Part shown: piece by piece, positions 9,969 through 18,846 of the stretch
Layout: the number at the start of each line of letters is the position of its first letter
How positions within the stretch are numbered: the first letter of the stretch is position 1
NCBI GenBank assembly: GCA_024641945.1
Contig: JAHECD010000054.1
Span: 1-32,073 of the forward strand
Source of the DNA: Rubrivivax sp.
GTDB lineage: Bacteria; Pseudomonadota; Gammaproteobacteria; Burkholderiales; Burkholderiaceae_C
Reading direction: 5' to 3'
Length of the DNA stretch: 32,073 nt
Program-made: the position numbers and the translations under genes
Notes under the pieces: model-generated
What the model was told of the DNA's origin: nothing
Databases searched by the model: none
Seen by the model: only the letters and a program-made list of their open reading frames with translations

Positions 9969-9983
9969 CTGCCTTGGCAGCAT

Positions 9984-10005
9984 GCGCCGGCTTGATTGCC
10001 GGCGC
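9984..10005. terminator. Hairpin between the convergent smg and DUF1631 genes
   Basis: GCGCCGGC, a 6-base loop TTGATT, then GCCGGCGC: a perfect 8-bp stem in the 45-bp space between two converging genes. Neither side has a run of T, so it is not a textbook intrinsic terminator, but its position suggests a two-way transcription end or an mRNA-protecting stem. Confidence 0.55.
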
Positions 10006-10013
10006 TGCAATTG

Positions 10014-12428
10014 TCAGTTGAGCAGCCTGTCCGGCTCGACATCGAGTTTTGCCAGTGCACTGCGGGTCGCGCGCACCGTCAATGCCTCGTCCTGCGCTGG
10101 CAACAGCAACCCGGCCTGGAGGAAGGCGGCCAGCCGATGCTGTGGGAATAGCACACACCGACCTTGCGTGGTGACAAAGAGGGACAGTTGCTTTCGCAGG
10201 CCGTGCCAGACGAGTTGAACAGCCTCGTTTCGACTGCGGTAGTCGAGCATGTACCAACTGCCAGGCTGCAACTCACGCGCCCATGCCAGCATGGCCGGCG
10301 TCGGCATTGATCCGCCCTCGGACACCACCTCGAGCTCTGAGCTTTCGTGCCCGGAGATGTCCAGCACCATCGACTCGTCGATGGACATGTCGCCCGCATC
10401 CGGCAGAAGCTCCTCGAGTGTCTCCAGTCGCTCCATCAATTCCTGCAGGCGCTCGGTCGGAATTGCAGCGGCCTTGGCCGTGAAGGCGGCAGCGAGAGAA
10501 TTGTTCAGTTGGCGAATCTGTTCATCCTGCCGCTCCGTGCTCATGCCCGACGCCGCCATGCCTTCACGCAGCGACTTCAACAACGGCGGCAGTCGCCGGA
10601 TCACTTCGGCACGCTCGTCACGGGTAACCTTGGCGCTGGCTGACCAGATGAGATCGGCCGCGACGCGCTTGGTCGCGCGGGTCTCCTCGCTCTGAACGCC
10701 ATAACGAACGCCAATGGTGGCGAGCACGTCGGCCCAGACCTGAAAGAGAAACTGGCGAACGCCGTCCTGCACCGGCACCTCGTTGAGCATGCGCCGCAAC
10801 TCGATCGTGTACTGGATAGCCAGCGTCTCACGCTGCTCCACCTGCTGCGCCAGCGACACCGCCTTGCGCGTGGCTTCGTTACGGCTCGGCAGGTAATGTT
10901 CGAGAAACTTCTCGAACTCGGTCAGCACCGTCTGGAATACGCGGCGGCCGGTATCCGGATAGGCTTCGACGACTTGGACGATGCGCTTGATTTCCTTGTC
11001 GAGCGCTTCCCCCACGCCCTGGGTACTGCTGTCGAAGCCCATCACGCATGCCCCCATGCGATCGATCAATCGTCGCGCCGGATGGTCCACGGTGGCAAAG
11101 AAATCGGGCTCCGTGACCGCCACCCGAAGTACCGGCATCTGCAGGCGGGCGAACCACACACGCACCTGCGGCGGAATGCGCTCCTCGGTCAGGATGCTCT
11201 GGAAGAGGAGTGCCACGATCTCGATCGTCGCGCGCTCCTCGGGTGTCGCCGCGATGCTCTTCAGCTGCTGCTTGCGCTGATGTAATTCCGCCAGTAGTGC
11301 GGGAGTCGTGACCGGTGCATGCCCATGCGCGGACTGGCGTGTGATCCGTTCCCGAATGCTGTCCTGTGCGGCGTCGATGGCAACCGCGAGCTTCGGCGAA
11401 ACGACAGGTGCCTGCTGCGTTGAGCGTGCAAACGACGGCAGATGGCGACCGACCAGACGGTTCAACCGCCCCAGCACGGCCTCGGCATGTTCGCCGCGAC
11501 GTGCCAACGGATTGGCACGCGTCATCATGCGAGTTTCTTCGCCAATACGGCGAGTCGTTTCGCCACTGGCTCCATGACCGCCGCTTACGCCGCTGGGTCC
11601 CCAGGATCCGGTGGGCGCCGGCGCGTGCCCCGTGGCCCCCATGCTGTCACCGACAACGGTGGAGGCCGGCCCACCACCCTGGTGCCCCCCAGTCTGCGCA
11701 CGCACACCTGCGTCGACATCGGCGAACTGCGTACCACCGGAAAATCCCGTGGGTGCGGAGGTCGTGCGCCGAATGTAAGGCCTTAGATCGACCTCGGGCA
11801 TCACCCGCTGCGAGACCAACCAACTGTTGACCTCGTGATAGGCCTCCTCGACCAACGCTGCAAACTCTTCATGCAGCACAGGCTGCAGATCCCGCCACCC
11901 GTCAAGGCGAAGCCCCACCTGCCTCCAACTGTCCACGGCAATGCGCGAGAGCACATGCGCGCGCAAAAGATCGTGCGCCTCGAGTTCGGCCCGCTGCTCG
12001 AGGCCTGCGACGCGCGAGCGAAGGTCGGTGAATTCCCAGCTCGCACGATCCATGATCGCGAGGGCGAGACGCGATGTCAGGATCTCGCGCTCGATCGTGT
12101 CATCGTCGACCAACGTGAGCGGCGCGATGCCTACGCCCGCGGATGACTGCATTGGAAGGTCGGCCCCGCGTGACGACGCGACACCGTGCGTGTATGCATG
12201 CCGCAATCCGGCCGTCACGGCCTGCTGCCACTTGTTGGCATCCGTCAGCATGGCCTGGAAAAGGTCGCGCCTGCGCTGCCTGGTGGCGTGTTCAGAAGGC
12301 TTGTCCACCAACCGGCGCGCGCCTTCGAGAACCGCGGTACCTACGCCGGCCATCCCCTTCATCACGTGTTCCGTGTACAAGCGGCGCGCCTGTGCTGCAA
12401 GAGACTGCGAAGAGGCGCGAATCGACAT
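10014..12428 (-). CDS. DUF1631 family protein
   Basis: An 804-residue protein of unknown function; the match to DUF1631 rests on its length, its overall layout and the C-terminal WYMLDYRSRNEAVQL / LVWHGLRKQLSLFVTTQGR region. Residues 1-220 are helical and polar. A Gly/Ser/Thr/Pro-rich linker at about 222-292 looks disordered. A long charged helical section runs to about 690, including ERLQELMERLETLEELL, which may be coiled coil. The last 100 residues look like a compact beta domain reminiscent of PilZ-like folds, which is only an inference. No signal peptide or membrane segment is seen. It lies 42 bp downstream of secF, so it may share that transcript. It converges on smg. Confidence 0.85.
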   Translation of the reverse strand: MSIRASSQSLAAQARRLYTEHVMKGMAGVGTAVLEGARRLVDKPSEHATRQRRRDLFQAMLTDANKWQQAVTAGLRHAYTHGVASSRGADLPMQSSAGVGIAPLTLVDDDTIEREILTSRLALAIMDRASWEFTDLRSRVAGLEQRAELEAHDLLRAHVLSRIAVDSWRQVGLRLDGWRDLQPVLHEEFAALVEEAYHEVNSWLVSQRVMPEVDLRPYIRRTTSAPTGFSGGTQFADVDAGVRAQTGGHQGGGPASTVVGDSMGATGHAPAPTGSWGPSGVSGGHGASGETTRRIGEETRMMTRANPLARRGEHAEAVLGRLNRLVGRHLPSFARSTQQAPVVSPKLAVAIDAAQDSIRERITRQSAHGHAPVTTPALLAELHQRKQQLKSIAATPEERATIEIVALLFQSILTEERIPPQVRVWFARLQMPVLRVAVTEPDFFATVDHPARRLIDRMGACVMGFDSSTQGVGEALDKEIKRIVQVVEAYPDTGRRVFQTVLTEFEKFLEHYLPSRNEATRKAVSLAQQVEQRETLAIQYTIELRRMLNEVPVQDGVRQFLFQVWADVLATIGVRYGVQSEETRATKRVAADLIWSASAKVTRDERAEVIRRLPPLLKSLREGMAASGMSTERQDEQIRQLNNSLAAAFTAKAAAIPTERLQELMERLETLEELLPDAGDMSIDESMVLDISGHESSELEVVSEGGSMPTPAMLAWARELQPGSWYMLDYRSRNEAVQLVWHGLRKQLSLFVTTQGRCVLFPQHRLAAFLQAGLLLPAQDEALTVRATRSALAKLDVEPDRLLN

Positions 12429-12470
12429 GGTCCGGGTCGGCCGTTAAGGCGATGGGCTCAGCGCTGAACT

Positions 12471-13508
12471 CTACACCACGGCCCCGGCGTTCGGGTCATT
12501 GGGGTCGACGTCCTTCACGCTGCCGCTCTTGACCAGATCCTCACGCTTGACGCCGAGCCACATTGCGATGGCGGCGGCGACAAATACCGAGGAATAGATG
12601 CCGAACAGGATGCCGATCGTCAGGGCAACAGCAAAGTAGTGCAGCGTCGGGCCGCCGAAAAGCAACATCGATAACACCATCATCTGGGTCGAGCCGTGCG
12701 TGATGACGGTGCGGCTGATCGTGCTGGTGATTGCGTGGTCGATGACCTGCGGCGTCGTCAGCTTTCGAAACTTCCGAAAGGCTTCGCGCACGCGATCAAA
12801 GATGACGACCGACTCGTTGACAGAATATCCCAGCACCGCGAGCACCGCTGCAAGCACCGCAAGCGAGAATTCCCATTGAAAGAATGCGAAGAACCCGAGG
12901 ATGATGACGACGTCGTGAAGGTTGGCAATGATGCCCGCGACAGCGAATTTCCATTCGAAGCGAAACGCCAGGTACATCATGATGCCGAGCACGGTCATGC
13001 CCAACGCCTTGGCACCATCGGCGGCCAATTCATCGCCGACAGACGGTCCAACAACCTCGGTTCGCATCAGTCTGACCGGCTCTACACCTGAGGGCGCATT
13101 GCACGATGGGCGGCTCACCTGCTCACCCTTGTCGGTCGTATATTGTTTGTTTGTGACCGCGCCGGACTCGGAAGTGCACAACGCGCCAAAGACACGCTCC
13201 GAAAGATCAGCCTGTTTCTCGCCCTTGCGCACGGGCACGCGAATGAGTACATCCCGTGAGGTGCCAAAGGTCTGTACCTGCACTTCGCCGAGGCCGAGAG
13301 CCTCGACGGCGCTTCGTGTCTTGTTCACATCCGCCGACTGCGCATAGGAAACCTCCACCAGCGTGCCGCCGGTGAACTCTATCGACAGGTTGAGGCCACG
13401 CGTGATAAGAAAGAATACGGCCGCGGCGAAGGTCAGGAATGAAATGACGTTCAGCACCAGCGCATGGCGCATGAACGGGATATCTCGTCGGATGCGAAAG
13501 AATTCCAT
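12471..13508 (-). CDS. secF: Protein translocase subunit SecF
   Basis: Membrane partner of SecD that uses proton motive force to help draw proteins out of the SecYEG channel on the periplasmic side. The 345-residue product has a first membrane helix at about 15-36, then LSIEFTGGTL (41-50), the periplasmic P4 domain, and a cluster of five helices from about 165 to 320. The RND-type motif GYSVNESVVIFDRVRE (228-243) and SRTVITHGST (265-274) are intact. The tail from 325 is short and acidic. It lies 13 bp downstream of secD and is clearly in one operon with it. Confidence 0.98.
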   Translation of the reverse strand: MEFFRIRRDIPFMRHALVLNVISFLTFAAAVFFLITRGLNLSIEFTGGTLVEVSYAQSADVNKTRSAVEALGLGEVQVQTFGTSRDVLIRVPVRKGEKQADLSERVFGALCTSESGAVTNKQYTTDKGEQVSRPSCNAPSGVEPVRLMRTEVVGPSVGDELAADGAKALGMTVLGIMMYLAFRFEWKFAVAGIIANLHDVVIILGFFAFFQWEFSLAVLAAVLAVLGYSVNESVVIFDRVREAFRKFRKLTTPQVIDHAITSTISRTVITHGSTQMMVLSMLLFGGPTLHYFAVALTIGILFGIYSSVFVAAAIAMWLGVKREDLVKSGSVKDVDPNDPNAGAVV

Positions 13509-13521
13509 GCTTCAGCCCCCT

Positions 13522-15402
13522 TCAGGCATCTGCCGTCGGCCCAGGCGTGCCGCTATCAGGGCGCCATACCTGCCCGATCGATACGGCCTTGAGTTTTTTC
13601 TGCCGTCCGTACCAGAGGTTGACCAGTCCACGCGAGAACATCACTGCGGAGAACATCGACGTCATGATCCCCAGGCAGTGGACGATCGCGAAGCCGCGTA
13701 CCGGCCCGGAGCCGAAAGCCAGCAGCGCCAGACCGGCGATCAGCGTCGTGATATTCGAGTCGAGGATCGTCGCGAATGCTCGCTCGTAGCCGGAACTTAT
13801 GGCCGTGTGCGGCGCCGACCCGGATCGCAGTTCTTCTCGAACCCGCTCATTGATCAGAACGTTGGCGTCGATGGCCATACCCAACGTCAATGCAATGGCA
13901 GCCATGCCCGGCAGCGTCAGGGTGGCCTGCAACATCGACAAGACCGCCACCAGAAGTAGCAGATTGAACGCCAACGCAAGTGTAGAAAATACGCCGAACA
14001 GAAGGTAGTAAGCGCACATGAACGCGGCGATCGCCACGAAGCCGTACATCACGCTGTCGAATCCCTTGGCAATATTCTCGGCTCCGAGGCTCGGGCCGAT
14101 GGTTCGTTCCTCGATGATTTCCATCGGTGCAGCGAGCGAACCCGCACGCAGCAGCAATGCGGTGTCGGCAGCCTCCACCGTCGACATCCGGCCAGATATT
14201 TGGAAGCGATTGCCGAGTTCTGCCCGGATCACCGGCGCCGTGACGACCTCGCCTTTGCCCTTCTCGAACAGCAGGATGGCCATGCGCTTGCCGATGTTCT
14301 CGCGTGAGACGTCGCGCATGATGCGGCCACACTTCGCGTCGACCGTGAGGTCTACCTTCGGCTCCTGGGTTTGGCTGTCGAAGCCGGGCTGGGCGTCAGT
14401 GAGGCACTCGCCCGTAATGATGATTTGCCGGTACACGATAACCGGGCTGCCATCACGCTCTATATAACGCTCGCTGCCAAAGGGCACGGCACCGCCACGA
14501 AGCGCATCCATCGCTTCGGTCGAACTGTTGACCATGCGCATTTCCAGCGTCGCGGTACGCCCAATGATGTCTTTCGCCTTGGCCGTATCCTGCACGCCCG
14601 GCAATTGAACGACCACGCGGTCTGCACCCTGCTGCTGGATCACGGGCTCGGCCACTCCGAGTTCGTTGACGCGGTTGTGAAGCGTGGTGATGTTTTGCTT
14701 CAGTGCTTGCTCTTGCACCAAGCGCGCGGCATCCGGCTTCAGGGTGCCCAGAAGCTTGAGGTCTGCGGTGTCACCGGATTCATTCCAGACCATGTCGGGC
14801 AGCTGGTCGGCAAGAAGGTTTCGCGCAGTTGCTCGTGTTTCGACGTCGCGGAAACTGATGGAGACGACATTGCCGTCGCGGACGATGCCCGCATGGCGTA
14901 CGTTCTTGTCGCGCAGCAGGCCGCGGACGTCGCCGGTCAGCGATTCGGCCTTCTTGGTCAGCGCGGACTTCATGTCGACCTGCATCAGAAAATGCACGCC
15001 ACCACGAAGGTCGAGGCCCAGGTACATTGGCAGTGCACGCAGCTTTGCCATCCATTCAGGGGATCGTGAAAGCAGATTCAGCGCGACGATGTACGTCGGA
15101 TTCGCGGAATCTGGATTCAGCGCCGAACTGAGCGCATCCTTCGCACGCTTCTGAGTGTCGGTATCGCCGAACCGGGCCTTCACCGATTGGCCTTCGTATT
15201 GAACGAAATCCGCCTTAATTCCGGCTTGGCCGAGCACCTGCTCGACACGCGCCACCATCGTCGTGTCGATTTTCTGCGTGGCCTTACCGCTGGAGACCTG
15301 CACAGCCGGCGCCTCACCATACAGATTGGGCACGGCATAGAGCAGGCCGATCAAGAACGCGATCACGAGGATCGCGTATTTCCACCAGGGATAGCGGTTC
15401 AT
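13522..15402 (-). CDS. secD: Protein translocase subunit SecD
   Basis: Large periplasmic-domain subunit (626 residues) of the SecDF export motor. Helix 1 is at about 8-24, followed by the P1 domain with LGLDLRGGVHFLMQVD (128-143). Five more helices fill the last 180 residues, with GMAIDANVLINERVREEL at 508-525, where D512 corresponds to the proton-path Asp of this family. The N-terminal MNRYPWWKY start is typical. The gap to yajC is 72 bp and contains a perfect hairpin (15431-15457). Confidence 0.98.
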   Translation of the reverse strand: MNRYPWWKYAILVIAFLIGLLYAVPNLYGEAPAVQVSSGKATQKIDTTMVARVEQVLGQAGIKADFVQYEGQSVKARFGDTDTQKRAKDALSSALNPDSANPTYIVALNLLSRSPEWMAKLRALPMYLGLDLRGGVHFLMQVDMKSALTKKAESLTGDVRGLLRDKNVRHAGIVRDGNVVSISFRDVETRATARNLLADQLPDMVWNESGDTADLKLLGTLKPDAARLVQEQALKQNITTLHNRVNELGVAEPVIQQQGADRVVVQLPGVQDTAKAKDIIGRTATLEMRMVNSSTEAMDALRGGAVPFGSERYIERDGSPVIVYRQIIITGECLTDAQPGFDSQTQEPKVDLTVDAKCGRIMRDVSRENIGKRMAILLFEKGKGEVVTAPVIRAELGNRFQISGRMSTVEAADTALLLRAGSLAAPMEIIEERTIGPSLGAENIAKGFDSVMYGFVAIAAFMCAYYLLFGVFSTLALAFNLLLLVAVLSMLQATLTLPGMAAIALTLGMAIDANVLINERVREELRSGSAPHTAISSGYERAFATILDSNITTLIAGLALLAFGSGPVRGFAIVHCLGIMTSMFSAVMFSRGLVNLWYGRQKKLKAVSIGQVWRPDSGTPGPTADA

Positions 15403-15430
15403 AGTCGGTCCGATGCGTGCGGCCAGAAGA

Positions 15431-15457
15431 GCGTCACGCCCGAGTCGGGCGTGACGC
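15431..15457 (-). repeat. Perfect inverted repeat between yajC and secD
   Basis: Two 11-base arms, GCGTCACGCCC and its exact complement, flank a 5-base centre GAGTC (GACTC in the minus-strand RNA); the symmetry extends to 13 bases around a single central base. In RNA it would form a very stable stem about 28 bases upstream of secD. The next bases on the minus strand are TCTTCTGG, too poor in T for a standard terminator. It may be a transcript-processing or attenuation stem that sets the yajC:secDF ratio. Confidence 0.75.
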
Positions 15458-15474
15458 GAGTTCGTGGCCCACTA

Positions 15475-15804
15475 CTATTTGTATGAGCCCTTTGGCAACA
15501 CTTGCACAACGGCTAGGCGCTGGACCTGCAACTCGACGCCATTGGCGACCTCGACGTGCAAAACGCCATCGCCCATCTTCGACACGCGACCGAGCACACC
15601 GCCAGAAATAACGACCTCGTCACCTTTGGCCAGCGCATCGATCATCGCCTTGTGCTCCTTCTGCTTCTTCATCTGCGGACGAATCATGATGAAGTAGAGC
15701 ACCACGAACATCAGAACCAACGGCAGCAGGCTGTACAGCGTGGATTCAGTGCCCCCGACGGCGGCGGCCGGAGCGGTCTGTGCGAAAGCTTGCGAAATGA
15801 ACAC
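15475..15804 (-). CDS. yajC: Sec translocon accessory protein YajC
   Basis: Single-helix inner-membrane protein that associates with SecD and SecF. The product is 109 residues: a short N-terminal FISQAFAQ segment, one membrane helix at about 23-41 (LLPLVLMFVVLYFIMI), then the conserved RPQMKKQKEH and the small cytoplasmic domain with KGDEVVISGGVLGRV. The start is a GTG at 15804 preceded by GAGG at normal spacing. The open frame extends 26 codons further upstream, but that part does not match the family. It begins the yajC-secD-secF operon. The queA-tgt genes that often precede yajC are not present here. Confidence 0.94.
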   Translation of the reverse strand: MFISQAFAQTAPAAAVGGTESTLYSLLPLVLMFVVLYFIMIRPQMKKQKEHKAMIDALAKGDEVVISGGVLGRVSKMGDGVLHVEVANGVELQVQRLAVVQVLPKGSYK

Positions 15805-16263
15805 TGTGTCGTCCTCGTGGAATTGCCCCGCATGCACGGGGTGAACAAACCGCATTAGTGTCGTCCCGGCGGCGATCACCATCGACTACGGCCAGATGAC
15901 GGTGAAGTCAGGCCAGGGCACTCGCCTTGGCAATCATTTGCCCGCGCCTACTGGGTTCTACGTCGCTGCGGATTCGGCGGTACTTTGGCGAACTGCTGCT
16001 GCCAATAGAAAATCAACCTGACAGTTTAACATGCTGAGGCTGTTCACCTGGCGCGCTCTTAAGACGAAATGAGTGGCTGTCGAATAGGGAAGCCGTCACA
16101 GCGAGCAACCCACATGGCGCACGCCTTGCCCTCGTAGTTTTGGGTCGACTCGCCAACCTCCCCACCACCAAATTTCGGTCAAGGTTGGTGACGGTCGTTT
16201 CGACGCCGACGCGTGGACAATTCAGAGCTTGTACCGTGGCGTCAACGCTTCGGCAAAACAAGA
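15805..16263. other. Gene-free stretch between yajC and the tRNA-fMet terminator
   Basis: About 460 bp without a gene I can support. It should contain the yajC promoter; on the minus strand TTAAAC and TATTGG occur about 16 bases apart near 16000-16030, a weak candidate. A CCCCG/CGGGG 5-bp stem lies near 15825-15841. The part at about 16015-16185 reads on the minus strand, in one frame, as short protein-like pieces interrupted by stops (for example GKACAMWVARCDGFPI), which could be a decayed gene or chance. No queA or tgt remnant was recognised. Confidence 0.5.
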
Positions 16264-16286
16264 TGAAAAGCCCGCTTGCGCGGGCC
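16264..16286 (-). terminator. Intrinsic terminator after tRNA-fMet
   Basis: On the minus strand GCCCGC, loop GCAA, GCGGGC, then TTTTC: a compact 6-bp GC stem with a tetraloop and T run. It lies about 30 bases beyond the tRNA 3' end and probably ends transcription of the alpha cluster plus tRNA. Confidence 0.88.
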
Positions 16287-16314
16287 TTTGATCAAACTCT
16301 TCTTTTGTCAAACT

Positions 16315-16391
<77 letters not shown>

Positions 16392-16403
16392 ACAGAACTT
16401 TCA

Positions 16404-16412
16404 ATTGTAGCA
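16404..16412 (-). promoter_or_regulatory. Possible extended -10 promoter of tRNA-fMet
   Basis: TGCTACAAT matches the extended -10 pattern TGnTATAAT with one mismatch and ends 12 bases before the mature tRNA 5' end, leaving a leader of about 5 bases. No good -35 box is seen 16-18 bases upstream, so activity would depend on the extended -10. Confidence 0.5.
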
Positions 16413-16423
16413 CATGACCCCGG

Positions 16424-16819
16424 TCATTCGTTCTGGCTTTCGCCGGGCTCGGCCTGAACCTCGGGGCGATCCACCAATTCGACGAATGCCATCGGCGCGT
16501 TATCGCCGACACGGAAACCCATCTTCAAGATCCGGGTGTAGCCACCCGGTCGGGCCTTGTACCGTGGCCCCAGTTCATTGAACAGCTTGGCAACGACGTC
16601 CCGGTCACGCGTGCGGTCAAAGGCCAGCCGCCGATTTGCGAGAGTCGCTTCCTTGCTCAACGTGATCAGTGGTTCAACCACTCGGCGCAGTTCTTTCGCC
16701 TTGGGGAGAGTTGTCTTTATGGCCTCATGCGTCAAGAGGGAGTTGCACATGTTGCGCAACATCGCTGCACGATGTTCGCTCGTGCGGTTGAGTTTGCGGA
16801 GTCCATTGCGGTGGCGCAT
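16424..16819 (-). CDS. rplQ: 50S ribosomal protein L17
   Basis: Large-subunit protein near the peptide exit tunnel; 131 residues, typical betaproteobacterial length. The [17 protein letters not shown] opening and [14 protein letters not shown] segment (here [15 protein letters not shown]) are diagnostic, and the [21 protein letters not shown] core is intact. The C-terminal tail is short, acidic and polar ([12 protein letters not shown]). AAAGGA precedes the ATG. It is the last protein gene of the alpha cluster, 82 bp after rpoA and 32 bp before tRNA-fMet. Confidence 0.98.
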   Translation of the reverse strand: MRHRNGLRKLNRTSEHRAAMLRNMCNSLLTHEAIKTTLPKAKELRRVVEPLITLSKEATLANRRLAFDRTRDRDVVAKLFNELGPRYKARPGGYTRILKMGFRVGDNAPMAFVELVDRPEVQAEPGESQNE

Positions 16820-16901
16820 TTAATGATCCTTTCAAGTGTTATGCCCCCGGCCGTACCAGGTACCGGAGGTTGCGCAGTGCATGCGTAGTCAAGTCGCCTG
16901 A

Positions 16902-17900
16902 TCAGCGACGATCCAGACTCTTTGGCGGCCAGCCTTCGAGGCGCGTGCCCAAGGTAAGACCGCGAGAGGCGAGGACTTCCTTGATCTCGTTGAGCGACTT
17001 CCGGCCCAGATTTGGTGTCTTGAGCAATTCTGTCTCGCTTCGTTGGACCAAATCGCCGATGTAGTAGATGTTCTCCGCCTTCAGACAATTGGCCGAACGC
17101 ACCGTCAGTTCGAGTTCGTCAACCGGGCGCTTGAGAATGTCCGGCAATTCCGGACCTTCGGCCTCGGGCTGGCGCAAGCCCCCTTGTTCGGTCAGCCCCA
17201 GGCCTTCAAGCTGCGTGAAGACAATCAGCTGCTCAACGAGGATCTTTGCCGATGCGCGAATGGCTTCCTCGGGCGACATCGAGCCGTTTGTCTCGATCTC
17301 CATTACGAGTTTATCGAGGTCGGTACGCTGCTCGACACGTGCGTTCTCGACCGCGTAACTGACTCTGCGGACAGGGGAAAAGGAGGCATCGAGCACGATC
17401 CGGCCAATCGATTTGGTGGACTCCTCGCCAAAGCGACGAAGGTTGCCCGGCACGTAACCACGTCCCTTCTCGACCTTGATCTGCATATCGAGCTTGCCGC
17501 CCTGGGACAGATGAGCGATCACATGCTCCGGGTTGATGACCTCGACATCGTGCGGCGTTTGGATATCTGCGGCTGTAACCGGGCCCTCGCCTTCCTTGCG
17601 CAGTACGAGCGTGACTTCGTCGCGGTTGTGCAGCTTGAAAACCACGCCCTTCAGATTGAGCATGATGTGCACGACATCCTCCTGGACACCGTCGATCGTC
17701 GAGTACTCGTGCAGTACCCCGGCGATCGTAACTTCCGTCGGCGCATAGCCCACCATTGACGAAAGCAATACGCGCCGAAGCGCGTTACCCAGGGTATGCC
17801 CATAGCCGCGCTCGAAAGGCTCGAGTACGGCTTTTGCACGATGGCCGCCAAGCGGCTCGACCTGGATGGCCTTGGTGGGTTTCAGCAGATTCGTTTGCAT
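16902..17900 (-). CDS. rpoA: RNA polymerase alpha subunit
   Basis: Dimerising subunit on which core RNA polymerase assembles. The 332-residue product has the N-terminal assembly domain (about 1-235) with [18 protein letters not shown] near 30-47. A flexible linker holds [12 protein letters not shown]. The C-terminal DNA- and activator-binding domain (about 250-325) carries RSANCLKAE at 268-276, R268 matching the UP-element-contacting R265 of E. coli, and [11 protein letters not shown]. It follows rpsD by 150 bp, a gap with a 7-bp hairpin (18019-18035), and precedes rplQ. Its place within a ribosomal protein cluster is normal. Confidence 0.99.
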   Translation of the reverse strand: MQTNLLKPTKAIQVEPLGGHRAKAVLEPFERGYGHTLGNALRRVLLSSMVGYAPTEVTIAGVLHEYSTIDGVQEDVVHIMLNLKGVVFKLHNRDEVTLVLRKEGEGPVTAADIQTPHDVEVINPEHVIAHLSQGGKLDMQIKVEKGRGYVPGNLRRFGEESTKSIGRIVLDASFSPVRRVSYAVENARVEQRTDLDKLVMEIETNGSMSPEEAIRASAKILVEQLIVFTQLEGLGLTEQGGLRQPEAEGPELPDILKRPVDELELTVRSANCLKAENIYYIGDLVQRSETELLKTPNLGRKSLNEIKEVLASRGLTLGTRLEGWPPKSLDRR

Positions 17901-18018
17901 GGAGTCCTGTTCCTGTCAATACCCTCGGCTCGTTACACCGATAAGGCTGATGGACCGTGCCGGGCTGGGTGTGCGATCGACCTCGCGCCCAGGCAGGCAA
18001 GGCCGACCTATCAGATTG

Positions 18019-18035
18019 CCGGGCCACAGGCCCGG
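18019..18035 (-). repeat. Hairpin in the rpsD-rpoA gap
   Basis: CCGGGCC and its complement around a 3-base loop (TGT in the minus-strand RNA), about 15 bases past the rpsD stop codon. No T run follows. It could be an RNA-processing or partial-termination stem that sets the ratio of S4 to alpha. Confidence 0.5.
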
Positions 18036-18050
18036 GCTATCCGTAAGTAG

Positions 18051-18674
18051 TTAGCGCGAATACAACTCAACGATCAACGCTTCCTTGATGTCGGCGCCGA
18101 ACTCGTCGCGATCGGGCGCCTTCTTGAAGACACCCTCCATCTTGGTCGAGTCCACTTGCACCCACGCCGGCATGCCGATCGACTCTGCCAACTTCAATGC
18201 ATCAACGACGCGCAGTTGCTTCTTCGCCTTATCACGCAAGGCAAGCGTGTCACCCACCTTCACCGAATAGGACGGGATGTTCACCACTTGCCCATTGACC
18301 GTTACCGCCTTGTGCGAAACCAGCTGCCGTGCTTCGGCGCGGGTGGAGCCAAACCCCATGCGATATACAACGTTGTCGAGCCTGGACTCCAACAAGGTCA
18401 GAAGCGTCGCGCCGGTATTGCCCTTGCGGCGCTCTGCTTCGGCAAAATATCGCCTGAACTGGCGTTCAAGCACCCCATACATCCTTTTGACCTTCTGTTT
18501 TTCGCGCAACTGGAGGCCAAAGTCTGAAGTCCGCGAGCCACTCGTGCGCCCATGTTGGCCAGGTTTGCTCTCGAACTTGGATTTGTCGGCGATCGGGCGG
18601 CGAGCGCTCTTAAGAAAGAGGTCTGTGCCTTCGCGACGGGAAAGTTTGGCCTTTGGGCCGAGGTAACGTGCCAC
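18051..18674 (-). CDS. rpsD: 30S ribosomal protein S4
   Basis: Primary 16S rRNA-binding protein that starts small-subunit assembly; 207 residues. The start codon is GTG (18674) with AAAGGA upstream, giving [16 protein letters not shown]. No CxxC zinc motif is present in the N-terminal region, so this is the zinc-free form. The S4 RNA-binding domain occupies about 95-160 ([34 protein letters not shown]). In E. coli S4 represses the alpha operon by binding its leader; here a structured 208-bp leader lies immediately before rpsD itself, which may be the control site. Confidence 0.98.
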   Translation of the reverse strand: MARYLGPKAKLSRREGTDLFLKSARRPIADKSKFESKPGQHGRTSGSRTSDFGLQLREKQKVKRMYGVLERQFRRYFAEAERRKGNTGATLLTLLESRLDNVVYRMGFGSTRAEARQLVSHKAVTVNGQVVNIPSYSVKVGDTLALRDKAKKQLRVVDALKLAESIGMPAWVQVDSTKMEGVFKKAPDRDEFGADIKEALIVELYSR

Positions 18675-18701
18675 GTTGATTCCTTTGGGTCTGTCGTCTG
18701 A

Positions 18702-18736
18702 CGCGGCGGACCGCCAGCTTGCTGGCGGATCCCGCG
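18702..18736 (-). promoter_or_regulatory. Strong stem-loop in the rpsD leader
   Basis: CCGCCAGC / GCTGGCGG (18711-18728) forms a perfect core; it is extended outward by GGA/TCC across one bulged base and by further G-C pairs to about 18702-18736. It ends 27 bases before the rpsD start codon, so it could influence rpsD translation. Any link to S4 feedback is inference. Confidence 0.6.
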
Positions 18737-18807
18737 TGAGTCTGCTGCGATCTTGCGAGTCGTGCAGACGGTGGGCTTGGGGAAGCGCTAGCGCGCCTCA
18801 GAGTAAT

Positions 18808-18833
18808 TGCCGCCGTTCGCTTAGATGGCGGCA
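18808..18833 (-). promoter_or_regulatory. Second stem-loop in the rpsD leader
   Basis: TGCCGCC, 12-base loop, GGCGGCA: a 7-bp GC-rich stem just downstream of the candidate -10 at 18847-18852. It has no T run, so it is more likely leader structure than a terminator. Confidence 0.5.
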
Positions 18834-18846
18834 TGAAAAACCTAAG

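Noticed and set aside
15825..15841. CCCCG/CGGGG inverted repeat upstream of yajC, considered as a CRISPR-like or operator repeat
   Set aside because: Single copy with only five base pairs; no spacing array or partner sites nearby.
16013..16261. Minus-strand frame of 82 codons next to the tRNA terminator
   Set aside because: No family features, no ribosome binding site, and composition like non-coding sequence. Kept only as part of the unexplained stretch.
18610..18834. A 74-codon minus-strand frame starting at 18834 in the rpsK-rpsD gap, a possible leader peptide
   Set aside because: It has no clear ribosome binding site, its sequence is Arg/Ser/Ala-rich as expected for chance frames in GC-rich DNA, and its end overlaps rpsD. 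The RNA stems explain the region better.
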